From contig NC_133390.1 in the NCBI RefSeq assembly GCF_047511655.1, positions 163,344,583 to 163,408,582 of the forward strand: 64,000 nucleotides of DNA, given 5' to 3'. The notes beneath the pieces were generated by a model, which had not been told where the DNA came from, did no database searches, and saw only the letters and a program-made list of their open reading frames with translations. The position numbers and the translations under genes are program-made. Source of the DNA: Castor canadensis (lineage: Eukaryota; Chordata; Mammalia; Rodentia; Castoridae). Below, in pieces: positions 55,320 through 64,000 of the stretch. The stretch's first letter is position 1; every line of letters starts with the position of its first letter.

Positions 55320-57432
55320 TTTTTAATTGTTTTGTTATTCATATGTGCATACAAGGCTTGTGTCATTTCTCCCCCCTGCCCCCACTCCCTCCCTTACCAC
55401 CCACTCCACCCCCTCCCTCAACTACCCACCCCCTCACTACCAGGCAGAAACTATTTTGCCCATATCTCTAATTTTGTTGTAGAGAGAGTATAAGCAATAA
55501 TTGGAAGGAACAAGTGTTTTTGCTGGTTGAGATAAGGATAGCTATACAGGGACTTGACTCACATTAATTTCCTGTGCGTGTGTGTTACTTTCTAGGTTAA
55601 TTCTTTTTGATCTCACCTTTTCTCTAGTTCCTGGCCCGCTTTTCCTATTGGACTCAGTTACTTTTAAGATACCAAATTAGTTTCACTGCATTAAGGGCAA
55701 CAAATGCGAGCTAATTTTTTAGGTGTCTTACCTATCCTCACCCCTCCCTTGTGTGCTCTCACTTTTATCATGTGCTCAAAATCCAATCCCCTTGTTGTGT
55801 TTGCCCTTGATCTAATGTCCACATATGAGGGAGAACATACGATTTTTGGTCTTTTGGGCCAGGCTAACTTCACTCAGAATGATGTTCTCCAATTCCATCC
55901 ATTTACCCACAAATGATAACATTTCGTTCTTCTTTATGGCTGCATAAAATTCCATTGTGTACAGATACCATATTTTCTTAATACAGTCATCAGTGGTGGG
56001 TCATCTTGGCTGTTTCCATAACTTGGCTATTGTGAATAGTGCCGCAATAAACATGGGTGTGCAGGTGCCTCTGGAGTAACCTGTGCCACATTCTTTTGGG
56101 TATATCCCCAAGAGTGGTATCGCTGGATCAAATGGTAGATCAATGTCTAGCTTTTTAAGTAGCCTACAAATTTTTTTCCTGAGCTTTTATACTAGCTTAC
56201 ATTCCCACAACAGTGTAAGAGGGTTCCTTTTTCCCTGCATCCTCGCCAACACCTGTTGTTCGTGGTGTTGCTAATGATGGCTATTCTAACAGGGGTGAGG
56301 TAGAATCTTAATGTGGTTTTAATTTGCATTTCCTTTATTGCTAGAGATGGTGAGCATTTTTCATGTGTTTTTTGGCCATTTGAATTTCTTCTTTTGAGAA
56401 AGTTCTGTTTAGTTCACTTGCCCATTTCTTTATTGGTTCATTAGTTTTGGGAGAATTTAGTTTTTTGAGTTCCCTATATATTCTGGTTATCAGTCCTTTG
56501 TCTGATGTGTAGCTGGCAAATATTTTCTCCCACTCTGTGGGTGTTCTCTTCAGTTTAGAGACCATTTCTTTTGTTGAGCAGAAGCTTTTTTAGTTTTATG
56601 AGGTCCCATTTATCTATGCTATCTCTTAGTTGCTGTGCTGCTGGGGTTTCATTGAGAAAGTTCTTGCCTATACCTACTAACTCCAGAGTATTTCCTACTC
56701 TTTCCTGTACCAACTTTAGAGTTTGGGGTCTGATATTAAGATCCTTGATCCATTTTGAGTTAATATTGGTATAGGGTGATATACATGGATCTAGTTTCAG
56801 GTTTTTGCAGACTGCTAATCAGTTCTCCCAGCAGTTTTTGTTGAAGAGGCTGCTATTTCTCCATCATATATTTTTAGCTGCTTTGTCAAGGACAAGTTGG
56901 TTCTAGTTGTGTGGCTTCATATCCGGGTCCTCTATTCTGTTCCACTGGTCTTCATGTCTGTTTTTGTGCCAGGACCATGCTGTATTTAATGTTATTGCTT
57001 TGTAATATAGTTTGAAGTCAGGTATCGTGATACCTCCAGCATTGTTCTTTTTACTGAGTGTTCCTTGGCTATTTGTAGCCTCTTGTGTTTCCATATAAAT
57101 TTCACGGTAGATTTTTCAATCTCTTTAAAGAATGTCCTTGGAATTTTGATGGGAATTGCATTAAACATGTAGATTACTTTTAGGAGTATAGACATTTTTA
57201 CTATGTTGATTCTACCAATCCATGAGCGTGAGAGATCTCTCCACTTTCTATAGTGTTCCTCAATCTCTTTCTTCAGAAGTGTATAGTTTTCCTTGTAGAG
57301 GTCTTTCACATCTTTTGTTAGGTTTACACCTAGGTATCTGATTTTTTTTTAGGCTATTGTAAATGGAATTGTTTTCATACATTCTTTTTCAGTTTGCTCA
57401 TTGTTAGTGTATAGAAATGCTAATGATTTTTC
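55320..57432 (-). mobile_element. Nested young L1, antisense, 5'-truncated
   Basis: About 2.1 kb inserted into the host L1 ORF2. The oligo-T at 55320 marks the A-tail. 55367-55440 is the complement of the G-rich 3' UTR. 55812-57432 is ORF2 C-terminal region. Its 5' end lies just after the RT FADD region, at the KSLAFLYT block. The 22-bp TSD and the nick site ATCTT/AAAG support target-primed insertion. It is the same subfamily as the 29.2 kb copy. Confidence 0.94.
55812..57432 (-). pseudogene. L1 ORF2 C-terminal fragment in the nested copy
   Basis: Minus-strand frames in order: [20 protein letters not shown] and [20 protein letters not shown] (56992-57309), [20 protein letters not shown] with [17 protein letters not shown] (56903-57094), then [13 protein letters not shown] (56341-56565). 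The C-terminal SLICGH-type end lies at about 55815. Indels shift the frame between these pieces, and the endonuclease and RT catalytic core were never included. Non-functional. Confidence 0.92.
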
Positions 57433-57454
57433 TTCAAATAAATTCAAAAATCTT
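57433..57454. repeat. Right target-site duplication of nested L1
   Basis: Exact 22-bp copy of 55298-55319. Host ORF2 coding resumes immediately after, with AAAGAAATGGACAG. Confidence 0.95.
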
Positions 57455-58394
57455 AAAGAAATGGACAGATTTCTAGATACTTATGATCATCCAAAACTGA
57501 ACCAAGAGGACATTAATCACCTGAATAGATCTATAACACAAAATGAAATTGAAGCAGCAATCAAGAGTCTCCCCAAAAAGAAAAGCCCAGGACCTGATGG
57601 ATTCTCTGCTGAATTCTATCAGACCTTTAAAAAAAACCTAATACCAACCCTCCTCACTGATCCATGAAATAGAAAGGGAAGGAAAACTGCCTAACACATT
57701 TTATGAAGCCAGTATTACACTTATCCCAAAACCAAGCAAAGACACATCCAAAAGGGAGAATTATAGGCCAATCTCCTTAATGAACACTGATGCAAAAATC
57801 CTCAATAAGATAATGGCAAACTTAATTCAACAACACATCAAAAAGACTATTCACCACGACCAAATAGGCTTCATCCCAGGAATGCAGGGGTGGTTCAACA
57901 TACGAAAACCAATAAACATAATACACCACATTAACAGAAGCAAAGACAAAAACCACCTGATCATCTCAATAGATGCAGAAAAAGCCTTTGATAAGATCCA
58001 ACACCATTTCAAGATAAAAGCTCTAAGAACACTAGGAATAGAAGGAAAGTACCTCAACATTATAAAAGCCATATATGACAAACCTACAGCCAGCATTATA
58101 CTTAACGGTGAAAAAATGAATCCATTCCTCTAAAATTAGAAACTAGACAAGGATGCCCACTATTTCTACTCCTATTCAACATAGTACTGGAATTCCTAGC
58201 CAGAGCAATTAGGCAAGAAGGAATAAAAGGAATACAAATAGGTAAAGAACTGTCAAAATATCCCTGTTTGCCGATGATACAATCCTATACCTTAAAGACC
58301 CAAAAAACTCTACTCAGAAGCTCCTAGACACCATCAACAGCTATAGAAAGGTCGCAGGATATAAAATAAACATTAAAAAATCATTAGCATTTCT
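57455..58394 (+). pseudogene. L1 ORF2, part 2: reverse transcriptase core
   Basis: RT domain of the host L1: [16 protein letters not shown], then [57 protein letters not shown] (first catalytic Asp region) and the catalytic FADD box at 58267-58278. The frame is broken by small indels near 57660 (after LLTD), near 58130 (before the ETRQGCPL block) and near 58255. So the motifs persist but no continuous RT is encoded. It ends at KKSLAFL, where the third element inserted. Confidence 0.93.
58375..58394. repeat. Left target-site duplication of the small nested insertion
   Basis: AAAAAATCATTAGCATTTCT, repeated at 58707-58726. The preceding ATT gives a bottom-strand TTTTTT/AAT nick site, close to the L1 endonuclease consensus. 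Confidence 0.9.
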
Positions 58395-58542
58395 TATGCC
58401 AAACTTAGAAAGACAAATTTTTCATGTTTTCTCTTATATGAGGAATCTAGATTAAAAGAAAAAGACATAAAAGTAAAAGAGGGACTATGGGAAGGGGAAA
58501 GGGACCAGTGGGAGGGAGAACAAGAGAGAATAATAGGGGTGA

Positions 58543-58593
<51 letters not shown>

Positions 58594-58706
58594 GTTAAAG
58601 TACATTATATACTTGTATGAAAATGTCATAATAAACACATCATTTTGTGTGATTAGTATATGCTAATTTAAACACCAAAACAATAAAAAGGAATATGTTC
58701 TCTCAA
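58395..58706 (+). mobile_element. Nested L1 3'-end insertion of a different subfamily
   Basis: About 310 bases. It starts with CCAAACTTAGAAAGACAAAT and ATGTTTTCTCTTATATGAGG (related to, but clearly different from, the host ORF2 end). A 3' UTR follows with GGGAAAGGGACCAGTGGG, a (GT)23 run at 58545-58590, GTACATTATATACTTGTATG and an A-rich tail fused to the right TSD. It is an extreme 5' truncation, and its flanking 20-bp TSD shows a separate event. The GT run probably expanded from the TG-rich 3' UTR. Confidence 0.85.
58545..58590. repeat. (GT)23 microsatellite inside the L1 fragment
   Basis: Uninterrupted GT units, probably polymorphic. A microsatellite born inside a retrotransposon 3' UTR. 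Confidence 0.95.
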
Positions 58707-58726
58707 AAAAAATCATTAGCATTTCT

Positions 58727-60332
58727 ATACACTAATAATGAACAAACTGAAAAAGAATGTATGAAAACAATTCCATTTACAATAGCCTCAAAAAAAATCA
58801 AATACCTAGGTGTAAACCTAACAAAGGATGTGAATGACCTTTATAAGGAAAACTATAAACTTCTGAAGAAAGAGATTGAGGAACACTATAGAAAGTGGAG
58901 AGATCTCTCACGCTCATGGATTGGTAGAATCAACATAGTAAAAATGTCTATACTCCTAAAAGTAATCTACATGTTTAATGCAATTCCCATCAAAATTCCA
59001 ATGACATTCATCAAAGAGTTTGAAAAATCAACCATTAAATTTATTTGGAAACACAAGAGGCCACATAAGCCAAGGCAATACTCAGTAAAAAGAACAATGC
59101 TGGAAGATATCACAATACCCGACTTCAAACTATATTATAAAGCAATAACAATAAAAACAGCATGGTACTGGCACAAAAACAGACAAGAAGACCAGTGGAA
59201 CAGAGTAGAGGACCTGGATATGAATCCACACAACTATAACCAACTTGTCTTTGACAAAGAAGCTAAAAATATACAATGGAGAAAAGACAGCCTCTTCAAC
59301 AAAAGCTGCTGGGAAAACTGGTTAGCAGTCTGTAAAAAACTGAAACTAGATCCATGTTTATCACCATATACCAATCTTAACTCAAAATGGATCAAGGTTC
59401 TTAATATCTGACCACAAACTCTAAAGTTGGTAAAGGAAAGAGTAGGAAATACTCTGGAACTAATAGTTATAGGCAAGAACTTTCTCAATGGAACCCCAGC
59501 AGCTCAGTAACTAAGAGATAGCATAGATAAATGGGACCTCATAAAACTAAAAAAGCTTCTGCTCAACAAAAGAAATGGTCTCTAAACTGAAGAGAACACC
59601 CACAGAGTGGGAGAAAATATTTGCCAGCTACACATCAGACAAAGGACTGATAACCAGAATATATAGGGAACTCAAAAAACTAAATTCTCCCAAAATTAAT
59701 GAACCAATAAAGAAATGGGCAAGTGATCTAAACAGAACTTTCTCAAAAGAAGAAATTCAAATGGCCAAAAAACACATGAAAAATGCTCACCACCTCTAGC
59801 CATAAAGGAAATGCAAATTAAAACCACACTAAGATTCCACCTCACCCCTGTTAGAATAGCCATCATTAGCAACACCACAAACAACAGGTGTTGGCAAGGA
59901 TGCAGGAAAAAAGGAACCCTTTTACACTGCTGGTGGGAATGCAAACTAGTACAACCACTCTGGAAAAAAATTTGGAGGCTACTTAAAAATCTAAACACAG
60001 ATCTGCCATATGACCCAGCAATACCACTCTTGGGGATTTACCCAAAAGAATGTGACTCAGTCAGTTTACTCCAGAGGCACCTGCACACCCATGTTTATTG
60101 CGGCACTATTCACAATAGCCAAGTTATGGAAACAGCCAAGATGCCCCACTACTGATGAATGGATTGAGAAAATGTGGTATTTATACACAATGGAATTTTA
60201 TGCAGCCATGGAAAGAATGAAATCTTTTCATTCGCAAGTAAATGGATGGAACTGGAGAACATCATTCTGAGCGAAGTTAGCTTGGCCCAAAAGACCAAAA
60301 ATCATATGTTCTCCCTCATATGTGGACATTAG
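58727..60332 (+). pseudogene. L1 ORF2, part 3: C-terminal region
   Basis: Continues host ORF2. An open run to 59411 has [53 protein letters not shown] and [19 protein letters not shown] at 59409 (family Arg CGA) and a TAA at 59508 (family Gln CAA) are C-to-T stops. Small indels near 59550 and 59795 shift the frame. The cysteine-rich C-terminal motif ([18 protein letters not shown]) is visible at about 59890-59945. The end of ORF2 (LICGH then TAG) is at 60330-60332. Confidence 0.92.
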
Positions 60333-60807
60333 ATCAAGGGAAAACACAACAAGGGGATTGGACTTTGATCAGATGATAAAGCGAGAGCACACAATGAAGG
60401 TATGTGGATAGGTAAGACACACAAAGAACTAGATAGCATTTGTTGCCCTCAATCAGGGAAACTAATGCAGATACTTTAAAGTGACAGAGGGCAATAGGAG
60501 AAGGGTACCAGGAACTAGAGAAAAGGTTAGTTTGAGAAGAATTAATTTAGAAGGTAACACACATGCACAGGGAGTCAACTCCCTATATGGCTATCCTTAT
60601 CTCAACTAGCAAAAACCCTTGTTCCTTCCTATTATTGCTTATACTCTCTCTTCAACAAAATTAGAGATAAGGGCAAAATAGTTTCTGCCTGGTAGCAAGG
60701 GGGTGGGGGGGAGAGGGAAAGGATGGGGTAGGTAAGGGAGGGGGCGGGGGGAAGGGGGGAGAAATGACCCCAATATTGGATGCACATATGAATAAAAGAA
60801 AAAAAAA
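60333..60807 (+). other. L1 3' UTR with G-rich tract and first poly(A) signal
   Basis: 60688-60770 is a G-rich run with several GGGG to GGGGGGG islands, a mammalian L1 3' UTR feature known to favour G-quadruplex folding. The canonical end GCACATATGAATAAAAG carries AATAAA at 60791-60796, followed by an A-rich run interrupted by TCAC. Confidence 0.85.
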
Positions 60808-60942
60808 TCACAAAAAAGGGTTGATGAAGTGTCTCAAGTTGTAGGCCCTGAGTTCAAGCCCCAGTACCACACAAAAAATATTATCATAAAAATAACATGG
60901 TAAAAATTTCATAAAAATAAATGTGTTTGCATTGAAAAAAAA
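60808..60942 (+). repeat. Probable L1 3' transduction containing a SINE fragment
   Basis: Sequence beyond the L1 A-rich tail but inside the TSD. It includes a shortened dID-type SINE unit (TGAAGTGTCTCAAG joined to GGCCCTGAGTTCAAGCCCCA; the middle of the unit is deleted), an A/T-rich stretch, a second AATAAA at 60916-60921 and a pure A-tail at 60935-60942, 13 bases downstream. This is the layout expected when L1 transcription reads through its own signal into the flank of its source locus. A separate SINE insertion into the tail is the alternative. Confidence 0.7.
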
Positions 60943-60957
60943 AGAATCAAACACTGT
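60943..60957. repeat. Right target-site duplication of the large L1
   Basis: AGAATCAAACACTGT, an exact match to 52865-52879. Confidence 0.93.
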
Positions 60958-61184
60958 TCAGTGCTATAGTTTTCTTTTTTTTTTTTTCTGTTCTCTAGTT
61001 ACTATAGTCAGAATTTCAAGGTTTTCAAATAGAATTGCCACTGGAAATAAATTCCCTTGAGTTCTAGAAGTGGTAATTTTGGACAGAATAATATGCAAGT
61101 CTGATCTGATGTGTGAAATTGGATAGGAAGGTATTTTTACTTTCCAAGGTTTAGGAGACAGAACCTCAGCCCTTGGAGTCAAAA

Positions 61185-61325
61185 GAGTTGGATTAAGAGC
61201 TTGACTCTGTCCCTTATGGGTGATGTGGCCCCTGACAAATTACCTAATATCCTGAGTCTTGATCCCCTCGTTGTTATGAACTGTGGTTTCTCTGATTGTT
61301 TAATGAGAATAAAGCACACAACTTA
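61185..61325 (+). repeat. MIR SINE relic
   Basis: AAGAGCTTGACTCTGTCCCT, CCTGACAAATTACCTAATAT and TTTAATGAGAATAAAGC fit a degraded plus MIR. Confidence 0.5.
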
Positions 61326-61379
61326 GGTTTAGACACAGAATATGAACTGATGTTGTCAACATTCTTTCACTCGTGCCCT

Positions 61380-61442
61380 CCTCTATCTTTCCTTCCATCT
61401 CTCTTCCTTCTCCCTCCCTCTTTCTTTTTCCCTTTTTTTCTT
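61380..61442. repeat. Pyrimidine-rich tract
   Basis: About 60 bases of CT, CTTCC and T-rich text with few purines. It explains the Lys/Arg/Glu-rich frame on the minus strand (61383-61709), which is not a gene. Confidence 0.85.
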
Positions 61443-61939
61443 CATTAACATTGGCTGGTCTTCCCATTCTTTATGCCATTTCTTTCCCCACCTGCCTATC
61501 CCCACACAATTTTGTTTGGATAGGAGTATTTTAGCCCTTTCCCCAGAGGGGAAAGCACATATGTTGAGCTCCAGTTCTGAATTCACCAGGTCAGGCAATT
61601 GCATGACATTGAAAGCAGCACTCCTTAAGTAAGCAACCTTGCACAGAACAGTAAGTTTCATGGCACTTAACTTCTCAGAGTCTTTACTAAGCCATTCAAT
61701 CACTATCACTGATTAATTTCCTCTGCCTATCACCCATTTTCAGCCACTGAAAATAAAAAAGGGGAAGAAATAATCATGTGTCATGTTTTAGGGTAAGTAA
61801 GCCACCTTAGGGGCTGACAGCAGAATTCATAGGGGAGGCCACAGATGATCTTGGCAGGGAGATAGTACATGCAAGGCACAAGACTCCCAAGTGTAAAGGG
61901 ATGGAGTGTCAGAGGTGTGTACATTCTAATACTATGTGT

Positions 61940-62095
61940 TCCCCCGGAAGCATCTTCCCAGTCCTGGGACCATCCTACCCTTCACCCCTACCCCATTTCC
62001 TGGAATGCCTCATTGCCTCCATCCTATGATCCAGGATCACACCTCTTACCCCTGGTTATGTCTCCCAGAATGAGTTACTTACTCTAGGTCTCAGG
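61940..62095 (+). repeat. L2-type relic
   Basis: CCCCATTTCCTGGAATGCCT with CATTGCCTCCATCC resembles the L2 3' region (ACCTGGAATGCCCTTCC). Weak beyond that. Confidence 0.4.
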
Positions 62096-62164
62096 ATCTC
62101 TGGGCCCTAACTGCCATATAATCCACCTACTTGGCCCAGTGACTTTTGAAGAGTAAACCAAAGG

Positions 62165-62310
62165 AAACACCCAGATGAAAATCACTTGGGGTGCTCATTA
62201 AAACCACAGTCCCTGCCTGTAGTTATTTACTAAATCAGAATGGGGAAGGAGGAGACAACAGGAGTCTACATTCACAGGGTCCTTGTGGACTCTACTGCAC
62301 AATCAAGATC
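62165..62310 (+). mobile_element. MER5A-like DNA transposon relic
   Basis: AAATCACTTGGGGTGCTCAT, TAAAACCACAGTCCCTGCC, ACTAAATCAGAATGGGG and AGTCTACATTCACAGGG fit the MER5A order. No transposase. The 118-codon frame over it is incidental. Confidence 0.55.
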
Positions 62311-62314
62311 AAGA

Positions 62315-63605
62315 CCTACAGATCTCAGCATGGCAATGAGCTCTGAAATGCATTCTTTCTTCCCAAATAGTTTGGACTTGGTAAGAACCACAAATACTGC
62401 TGGAGTGTGCATTTCTTGTACACTCCAGAAGAAGGACCTTGCAGATTCATCAGTCTTGGCTAAAAGCAGAGCTGAAAGGAATTTACCCACAGTGGGCACA
62501 CTAGAACTCAGACATTGTCCCTTGAACTTTCATTCCTGTCTATGTCCTGTGTCTTTCACAAATATTCAGATAACGAATGGCAGGAAGTACTCTTAGTAAC
62601 CCTTTGCCTTAGCACATATGATATAGGATGTAGAGTTTCTGGTATAGGATTCTTGTGTACACAACACTTGGCTTAAAACAAAGCTCTGTTACTGTATATA
62701 TGTGAGCTATTGCGTGAGTCAAATGAGATATGAATAATATAGATCTACTCCCAAAGGGAGCACAGAGAGATAGTATGCACAACATATCCAGCATACTCTA
62801 AGGCTTCAACTCATCATGAGGATGACATTGGGCTTCACATCCACATCCAGCCATGTTTCTGCCTATACTGAGAATCCCATGCTGAGCCCCACTTTCCCAT
62901 TGCAGAATCTGATCATCTGCTTTGTCTTCTCTTTGTTTTCCCCTGAAGCTCAGACTTTCTCAGCAGGAAGGTGAACTGCCAGACAAGAGGCTCTCATTGC
63001 TTGGGGGATCAGCATGAATTGAGAGAAATCCCAGAGGAGTAGCCAGCACTGCATTAAATGGGCTTCAAGAGCTGGAGATGGAATAAGGTCTGATGGAGAA
63101 CCATCTCTCACTAACTGGCTTCCTTCATCCTGGTTTTAGAGAAATTGCAGCTCTAGGCTTCATGAACATTGACCGGAGGACCAAATATGAGCAAGTGGAT
63201 TGGGGAGGGTTTCAACTGTTTTCAGTGGAGATGAGAGAGAGCATAGCCAAGCTGGAGAGGAACTGAGAGATCTGCCAGGAGGGAAGAATGAGCTCCTGGC
63301 ATTTTCTGAGAAAGCATATATTCCCAAACCCCTTCACACAAACACACACACACACTCACAGAGGTCTCAAGAGTGGTCCTTACCCCTGATGACAAAGACC
63401 CTGACCACCTACCTCCTTTCCCATTCCAATCAACTCAGAAAGTCCTTGGATGAGTGAATAAATTAAAAAATGCTTGAGGTACTTGAGCCTTGGTTTCAAA
63501 AGGAGCCTCCTAGTTGTAAAAGTTCAAGAGTTTCTCTTCTCACATCTGTGAGAGAAAAGTGCAGTGATACCTTTCCTCTGAGAGTCTTGCACTCTGTCTA
63601 GGAGA
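62315..63605. other. No gene seen; short CA repeat
   Basis: Unique sequence. A CACA-rich microsatellite lies at 63334-63360. The 85-codon plus frame at 63200-63457 runs through that repeat and has no domain. Confidence 0.45.
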
Positions 63606-63609
63606 TGTA

Positions 63610-63800
63610 AGTACATCCTTCCATTTAATTGGAAGTAGCTCTATGAAGTGTATATCTCTTCCTTCTTCTTGCTCAATGGAACTTGACCTGGTTCCAAGAA
63701 GTTGAGTGACTTGTCCAAGATCACACAGTTAGAAGTAGCAGAACTGGGTTGTAAACTCAAGACACTCTGACTCCAGTGATTATGATCGTACTTGTTCCCA
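63610..63800 (-). repeat. MIR SINE relic
   Basis: AAGTTGAGTGACTTGTCCAA, GATCACACAGTTAGAAGTAG and CAGAACTGGGTTGTAAACTC with CTCTGACTCCAGTGATTATG are reverse-strand MIR, well preserved. Confidence 0.8.
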
Positions 63801-64000
63801 CTTCACCACCTCAAGACTTTGTAGATTCCAGTGACTGTCTTACCAGTCAGAGGATTGATTGTTACCTTTCTTGTCTATCTCTGCCTTAGAGAAAAAGGGA
63901 TTGTGTTTTTCTTTGTATTATAGACTATTTTCACTCAGGTAAAGCCTAGATCAGCTCTTTGCATTAACAGCCAGTTTAAACTTTCCAGTAGCCACATTGA

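Larger units (their letters stand above)
52880..60942 (+). mobile_element. Near-complete L1 with two nested L1 insertions and a 3' extension
   Basis: Plus-strand LINE-1 bracketed by a perfect 15-bp TSD (52865-52879 and 60943-60957). Order: ORF1, a short inter-ORF gap, ORF2 in three pieces, a 3' UTR with a G-rich tract (60688-60770), AATAAA at 60791 with an A-rich tail, then about 130 extra bases ending in a second A-tail. Two later insertions split ORF2: an antisense L1 (55320-57432) and an L1 3' end (58395-58706). With these and the repeated target copies removed, the original copy is about 5.4 kb plus the extension. The 5' UTR is absent: the reading frame is open from the first inserted base into ORF1, so the element is 5'-truncated just inside ORF1. 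Confidence 0.93.

Noticed and set aside
61383-61709. 108-codon minus frame ending in a Lys/Arg/Glu-rich tail
   Set aside because: The charged tail is the translation of a pyrimidine-rich tract, and no domain precedes it.
1-64000. CRISPR array, operon, prophage or plasmid module
   Set aside because: No regularly spaced repeats with unique spacers, no ribosome binding sites and no tightly packed genes. Repeat content is entirely mammalian (MIR, L2, L1, MER5A, composite SINEs).

Overview
This window looks like gene-poor nuclear DNA from a placental mammal, most likely a rodent. MIR, L2 and MER5A-type relics are scattered throughout, as in all placental mammals. Younger layers are L1 copies and composite SINEs made of 7SL/B1-like units joined to a tRNA/ID-like unit (B1-dID type). 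B1-dID elements are known from squirrel-, dormouse- and beaver-related rodents. I lean towards a beaver-like (Castor) genome, but that is an inference from repeat style, not something I could test. I found no host protein-coding exon, tRNA, rRNA, CRISPR array, operon or microbial system. Nearly all open frames under about 140 codons are chance frames in low-constraint DNA.

Layout. 1-8.3 kb: MIR and L2 relics, a (TA)n microsatellite, a CTCF-like site, a composite SINE and a solo MaLR-type LTR. 8.77-10.2 kb: unusually motif-rich, largely repeat-free DNA that resembles a cluster of conserved non-coding (enhancer-like) elements. 10.2-27.4 kb: unique sequence peppered with MIR, L2, old L1, one hAT-Charlie-type DNA transposon and two composite SINEs. 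27.5-32.3 kb: an ancient, badly decayed plus-strand L1 split by a young antisense 5'-truncated L1 (29183-30960) with a 15-bp target-site duplication (TSD). 32.3-52.8 kb: mostly unique or old-repeat DNA, with further enhancer-like blocks at 37.04-37.31, 46.85-47.29 and 49.37-49.72 kb, a polypurine tract at 43.6 kb and a MER5A copy at 51.3 kb. 52.88-60.94 kb: a near-complete plus-strand L1 and the most structured object in the window. It has an uninterrupted ORF1, a decayed ORF2 and two later L1 insertions nested inside it. Its tail carries an extra A-tailed segment with its own AATAAA and a SINE fragment, which looks like a 3' transduction, and the whole is bracketed by a 15-bp TSD. 60.96-64 kb: unique DNA with L2, MIR and MER5A relics.

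The only coordinated machinery encoded here is L1: ORF1p (coiled-coil RNA-binding trimer) and ORF2p (endonuclease plus reverse transcriptase). The four L1 insertions with readable boundaries all sit at T-rich/AA endonuclease-type sites with flanking duplications, so the insertion order can be read from the sequence. Anything functional for the host is probably cis-regulatory and non-coding. I did not find a previously undescribed biological system.
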